Made by a program: the position numbers and the translations under genes
Shown here: piece after piece, positions 31,222 to 34,228 of the stretch
How the letters are laid out: every line of letters begins with the position of its first letter
Position numbering within the stretch: position 1 is the first letter of the stretch
Notes under the pieces: generated by a model
The model's input: only the letters and a program-made list of their open reading frames with translations
Told to the model about the DNA's origin: nothing
Databases searched by the model: none
Assembly: GCA_050251575.1 (NCBI GenBank)
Contig: JBFWMP010000013.1
Coordinates: 1-34,228 of the forward strand
DNA length: 34,228 nt
Origin: X23 sp050251575
Lineage (GTDB): Bacteria; Bacillota; Clostridia; SK-Y3
Direction of reading: 5' to 3'

Positions 31222-33723
31222 CTATTCCACTCCCCGATAATAGTGTCCTCTTGTAAAACCTTCCATCATAATGTGATCTATAACAGCTTTATGTTGCTCT
31301 ACAGCCTTAACCGCACCTAACTGCAATGCATCCTGATAAATTGCAGCAACTTCTCTGCACCTCGAGGAATTTTCTGTTGTAAAAGAAAGCCTCATCCTGC
31401 TTACTTTGGTTAATAGAATTTCATTCATCTTATCTGCAAGGAAAATGGGCTGCGAATTCAATAACTCAGTTTGGCAAGTGAGCCTACCCGTACGAAGAGG
31501 AAAAGTCATCCCTTTTCTATCAATCAGTCCATAGCTTTTGTGTTCACAATTACATCTCTCATCTTTATCAACATAGCTTGACAAGCTGCCAATCGGACAG
31601 TTCTGAAGAATCATTAATGGCAATCTTCCATATACAATCATTTCTTCTTCAAAATTCTGATATCTTCTTATATCTCTGATTTGTCCCGAAGTTAACTCGG
31701 GTGAAAGAGTTATCCCTTTGATTCCTAACTCTCTACAATACAAAGCTGAAAAGGAATTAAATACATTCAATCCAAAGTCTCCATAAATCTCATCATAGCC
31801 AAAATCTTTTGCTAATTGAATATGTCCTATGTTTGACAGAAGTATGCCCTTGATTGCATACTCTTCCGTTCGGCTCATAAGCTCTTTGTAATATTTTAAG
31901 TCTTTATCCCGTATGATTCGAGGCAAAACAAGAAAAATGTCAATTTCCCGGGAAATACATCGCTTTATTAAATTTCGAAAATTCTCATTGTTATTTTCTT
32001 TTGCAAAAATTTGAGATGAAAAATAAAATCTATCTATACCAATATCTGTAAGTTCCTCTGCTTGTTCATAATAATCCACCTGAACAGCTAATCTAGTCTG
32101 TTGTTGATAAGGTTGAAAGTGTGTATAGTCAATAAGCTTATCCATACTTACTTTTACATCGCGCACATCTATCCTATCCGGTATATACTTTTTAATTCTC
32201 TGCTGCTCAAGTTGTTCTATAGCACTCCTTCTTACATTGTTTATCTCACTGACTGGCAAAGCCAATCCGGGCTCAATATCAAAACCTATATTCTGAAAAC
32301 GATAGGGTGTTCCCCCTAGTTTATTGAATTGCTCTAAAAGCTTTTCCTGTCCCACCCCCCTATTTATTGCCGCCTCAGCCGGCTTTTCACCTGCTGTTTC
32401 AATATAATTCCCATCGTCATCCCATATACTCAGAGAAAGCGGCTCATTCTCCTTGAGCTTACAGCTTCCATATACAGGCACACTCCTGATGTTTATACTT
32501 CCGTTAAAGGACTGCTTTGCTGTTTCCAGAAGCTGAATATCCGAGGTTTTATAAACCTTATCGCCCCTTTCGATTGAACCACCAATGGATACGGTTACTA
32601 CTTGGCCGGCTTGTGCAGAAGTTGACTCACTCTGATTTATCCACAACTTATCTACTACCGTACCGGGATCCTGCTCTTGCTTCGTCCATATTTCAATACC
32701 GTCTCCAATATTTAATCTGCCTTTTAACCTGATGGCAACAATATTTTTCTTTCTATTGTAAGCTTCCACATCACCTATATGCACTCCCCAGTTTTTGGGC
32801 TTTGCGTAGCTCATCATACGCTCCCCCAGTTTATCCTCAAAATAGCCTTGAGTAAAACCACCTCTGTTAAATACCTTTAATAAATCGTCATAATCCTCAG
32901 GTTGAAGCTTTAAACCACTATTCAAATAGTCATTATATTTCTTCACTACTACTGCGACATACTCCGGACGTTTCATCCTTCCTTCTATTTTCAAAGACCT
33001 TACTCCCGCTTCTTTTAGTTCATCCAAATATTCGATAAGACTTAAGTCTTTAGGGCTTAATAAATGTTGACGCTTGGGGTCATTATGGATTACTTTTCCC
33101 GAGTCAATATCTATAAGACCATAGGGTAAACGACAAGGCTGTGCACAGCGCCCCCGGTTTCCGCTTCTTCCTCCTATCATGCTGCTCATAAGGCATTGAC
33201 CTGAATAACTCATACATAATGCTCCATGGACAAATACTTCAATTTCCAACGAAGTATTTTGACAAATATGCTGAATCTCTTGTCTGTTTAACTCCCTAGC
33301 AAGCACAACCCTTTCAAAACCCGTCTTTTCCAATTGTTTAACTCCTGCAAGATTATGTACAGCCATTTGTGTACTGGCATGAAGACTCATTCCAGGTATA
33401 ATCTCTCTTATTAACCTTGCAACTCCAATGTCTTGTACAATGATAGCATCAGCACCAATATTATGAAGGTACACAATAAAGTCCGGCAGTTTTTCCAGCT
33501 CTCTGTCATTTAATAGCGTATTCAATGTGATATATACGTTAACTCCTCTAACATGGCAATATTCCACGGCATTTTTCAACTGTTCATCATCGAAGTTACC
33601 TGCATACTGCCGGGCATTAAAGGACTTTCCTCCAAAATAAACTGCATCGGCACCATTTTGCACAGCTGCAACCAAGGCTTCCCAACTCCCGGCAGGTGCC
33701 AATAATTCCATAGCATGACTCAA
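31222..33723 (-). CDS. U32 family peptidase-like protein with DUF3656 (RlhA/TrhP-related)
   Basis: It has 833 residues from the TTG at 33723, which lies 5 bases after AAGGAAGTGA, a near-perfect ribosome site that contains the in-frame GTG at 33732. The N-terminal (beta/alpha)8-type region starts MELLAPAGSWEAL and has the U32 signature EVFVHGALCMSYSGQC (about 162-177) followed by GRCAQPCRLPYG. The cysteine set CPIG... and CNC.. in the later half may bind an iron-sulfur cluster. A long C-terminal part with the DUF3656 region follows. Relatives of this size are tied to RNA hydroxylation (E. coli RlhA modifies 23S rRNA) rather than to proteolysis. Transcribed after zapA. Confidence 0.88.
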   Translation of the reverse strand: MSHAMELLAPAGSWEALVAAVQNGADAVYFGGKSFNARQYAGNFDDEQLKNAVEYCHVRGVNVYITLNTLLNDRELEKLPDFIVYLHNIGADAIIVQDIGVARLIREIIPGMSLHASTQMAVHNLAGVKQLEKTGFERVVLARELNRQEIQHICQNTSLEIEVFVHGALCMSYSGQCLMSSMIGGRSGNRGRCAQPCRLPYGLIDIDSGKVIHNDPKRQHLLSPKDLSLIEYLDELKEAGVRSLKIEGRMKRPEYVAVVVKKYNDYLNSGLKLQPEDYDDLLKVFNRGGFTQGYFEDKLGERMMSYAKPKNWGVHIGDVEAYNRKKNIVAIRLKGRLNIGDGIEIWTKQEQDPGTVVDKLWINQSESTSAQAGQVVTVSIGGSIERGDKVYKTSDIQLLETAKQSFNGSINIRSVPVYGSCKLKENEPLSLSIWDDDGNYIETAGEKPAEAAINRGVGQEKLLEQFNKLGGTPYRFQNIGFDIEPGLALPVSEINNVRRSAIEQLEQQRIKKYIPDRIDVRDVKVSMDKLIDYTHFQPYQQQTRLAVQVDYYEQAEELTDIGIDRFYFSSQIFAKENNNENFRNLIKRCISREIDIFLVLPRIIRDKDLKYYKELMSRTEEYAIKGILLSNIGHIQLAKDFGYDEIYGDFGLNVFNSFSALYCRELGIKGITLSPELTSGQIRDIRRYQNFEEEMIVYGRLPLMILQNCPIGSLSSYVDKDERCNCEHKSYGLIDRKGMTFPLRTGRLTCQTELLNSQPIFLADKMNEILLTKVSRMRLSFTTENSSRCREVAAIYQDALQLGAVKAVEQHKAVIDHIMMEGFTRGHYYRGVE

Positions 33724-33772
33724 AATACTCACTTCCTTAGTATCAATATTATTTCCATTCTGTCTGATTCCT

Positions 33773-33801
33773 AAAAAAAGTACCAGTTCTTCAACCGGTA
33801 C
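33773..33801 (-). terminator. Terminator of zapA
   Basis: GTACCAGTT (33780-33788) pairs with AACCGGTAC (33793-33801), with one G-U pair on the minus strand, around a CTTC loop. A run of seven T follows on the minus strand. It begins 6 bases past the zapA stop. Confidence 0.85.
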
Positions 33802-33806
33802 CTTTA

Positions 33807-34228
33807 CTATTTTGCTCGAAATTTTCGTGCATTATCAATCTTCACAGTATTATCTCGGATTGGATAATCAAAAGCAGATATAAAATCTTTCAATTCCGTC
33901 TCTTTTCTCACCATATCCATCTTAAGCTGCTGAATATTATTTTTTAACTTCTCATTCTCTTTTTTATAATCTTCCAATTCTAAAGAACAGTCATCCAACT
34001 CTTGTATATATTGCTGCACCTGATTTCTCAAATTATCTAAGGCCTCTAGATTTTGAAAATAATCATCTGCCACATTAATTGCTGTAAGCACTGCTGCCAT
34101 AGAAGTACTTAGCTTATTGCTTGTCCCGGAAACTTCATTCATTTTTCTATCTATATAAAGAGCTACTTTTTGTATGTATTCTTCTGACTCCATTCCCATT
34201 ACAGTATAGTCTTTTCCGTGGATTCTTA
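33807..34228 (-). CDS. zapA: ZapA-like cell division protein, 5' end beyond the window
   Basis: ZapA bundles FtsZ filaments in the Z-ring. Reading on upstream of the internal ATG at 34199 the same frame continues to the window edge as RIHGKDYTVMGMESEEYIQ, which is the ZapA N-terminal pattern, so the true start lies outside. The visible part is about 140 residues. The N-terminal ZapA domain spans YTVMGMESEEYIQKVALYID to about residue 55, then a coiled coil (about 70-115). The tail continues past the usual ZapA end with DNARKFRAK. A longer coiled coil than E. coli ZapA is usual in Firmicutes. Confidence 0.85.
   Translation of the reverse strand, partial: RIHGKDYTVMGMESEEYIQKVALYIDRKMNEVSGTSNKLSTSMAAVLTAINVADDYFQNLEALDNLRNQVQQYIQELDDCSLELEDYKKENEKLKNNIQQLKMDMVRKETELKDFISAFDYPIRDNTVKIDNARKFRAK

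Overview
The window is a 34.2 kb stretch of a low-GC Gram-positive anaerobe, most likely a member of the class Clostridia. The evidence is an AT-rich sequence with strong AGGAGG-type ribosome sites, a B12-dependent class II ribonucleotide reductase, a six-gene Rnf complex, an NfnAB transhydrogenase pair, a CBS-type manganese pyrophosphatase, a MecA-type adaptor, and the conserved clostridial order maf-radC-mreBCD-pbp2-minCDE-rodA-mgsA. The genus cannot be told from the sequence. Two 100-base runs of N (3487-3586 and 15448-15547) are scaffold gaps of conventional length.

Almost every gene is on the minus strand. From the left there is an AbiEi-type antitoxin whose partner starts at the very edge (1-607), nrdJ (1068-3383) with a pair of predicted NrdR boxes over its promoter, a gap, the tail of an unknown plus-strand gene (3587-3793), gdhA (3829-5178), nfnA-nfnB (5604-7839), a membrane-anchored putative glycoside hydrolase (8049-9308) and a CBS/DRTGG pyrophosphatase (9420-11054). 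The rnfCDGEAB operon occupies 11317-16911. Next come a 302-residue protein I cannot identify (17138-18046) and two plus-strand genes, a MecA-like adaptor (18277-18909) and a UPF0180 protein (19043-19303).

The right half (19349-34228) is a shape and division block, transcribed leftwards: zapA, a U32 peptidase-family protein, dut, a NusG-domain-II protein, a Gx-transporter-family protein, a DUF4321 protein, maf, radC, mreB, mreC, mreD, PBP2, minC, minD, minE, rodA and mgsA. The elongation machinery, septum placement and a Z-ring protein therefore lie together.

The metabolic genes fit together around ferredoxin and pyridine nucleotides. Rnf couples ferredoxin oxidation to NAD+ reduction and ion export. 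NfnAB makes NADPH from NADH plus reduced ferredoxin. The GDH looks NADP-type and would consume or produce that NADPH.

The most unusual thing is in the intergenic DNA. At least eight spacers carry imperfect tandem repeats with a strict 7-base period but different heptamers. Three of them run up to the stop codon of the preceding gene, and two of these split the rnf operon. One scaffold gap lies inside such an array and is flanked by identical 31-base ends. Two copies of a TGTCATTCTGA inverted-repeat element, a perfect 46-base palindrome and a perfect 25-base-pair hairpin add to this. I found no tRNA, rRNA, CRISPR array, transposase or riboswitch.
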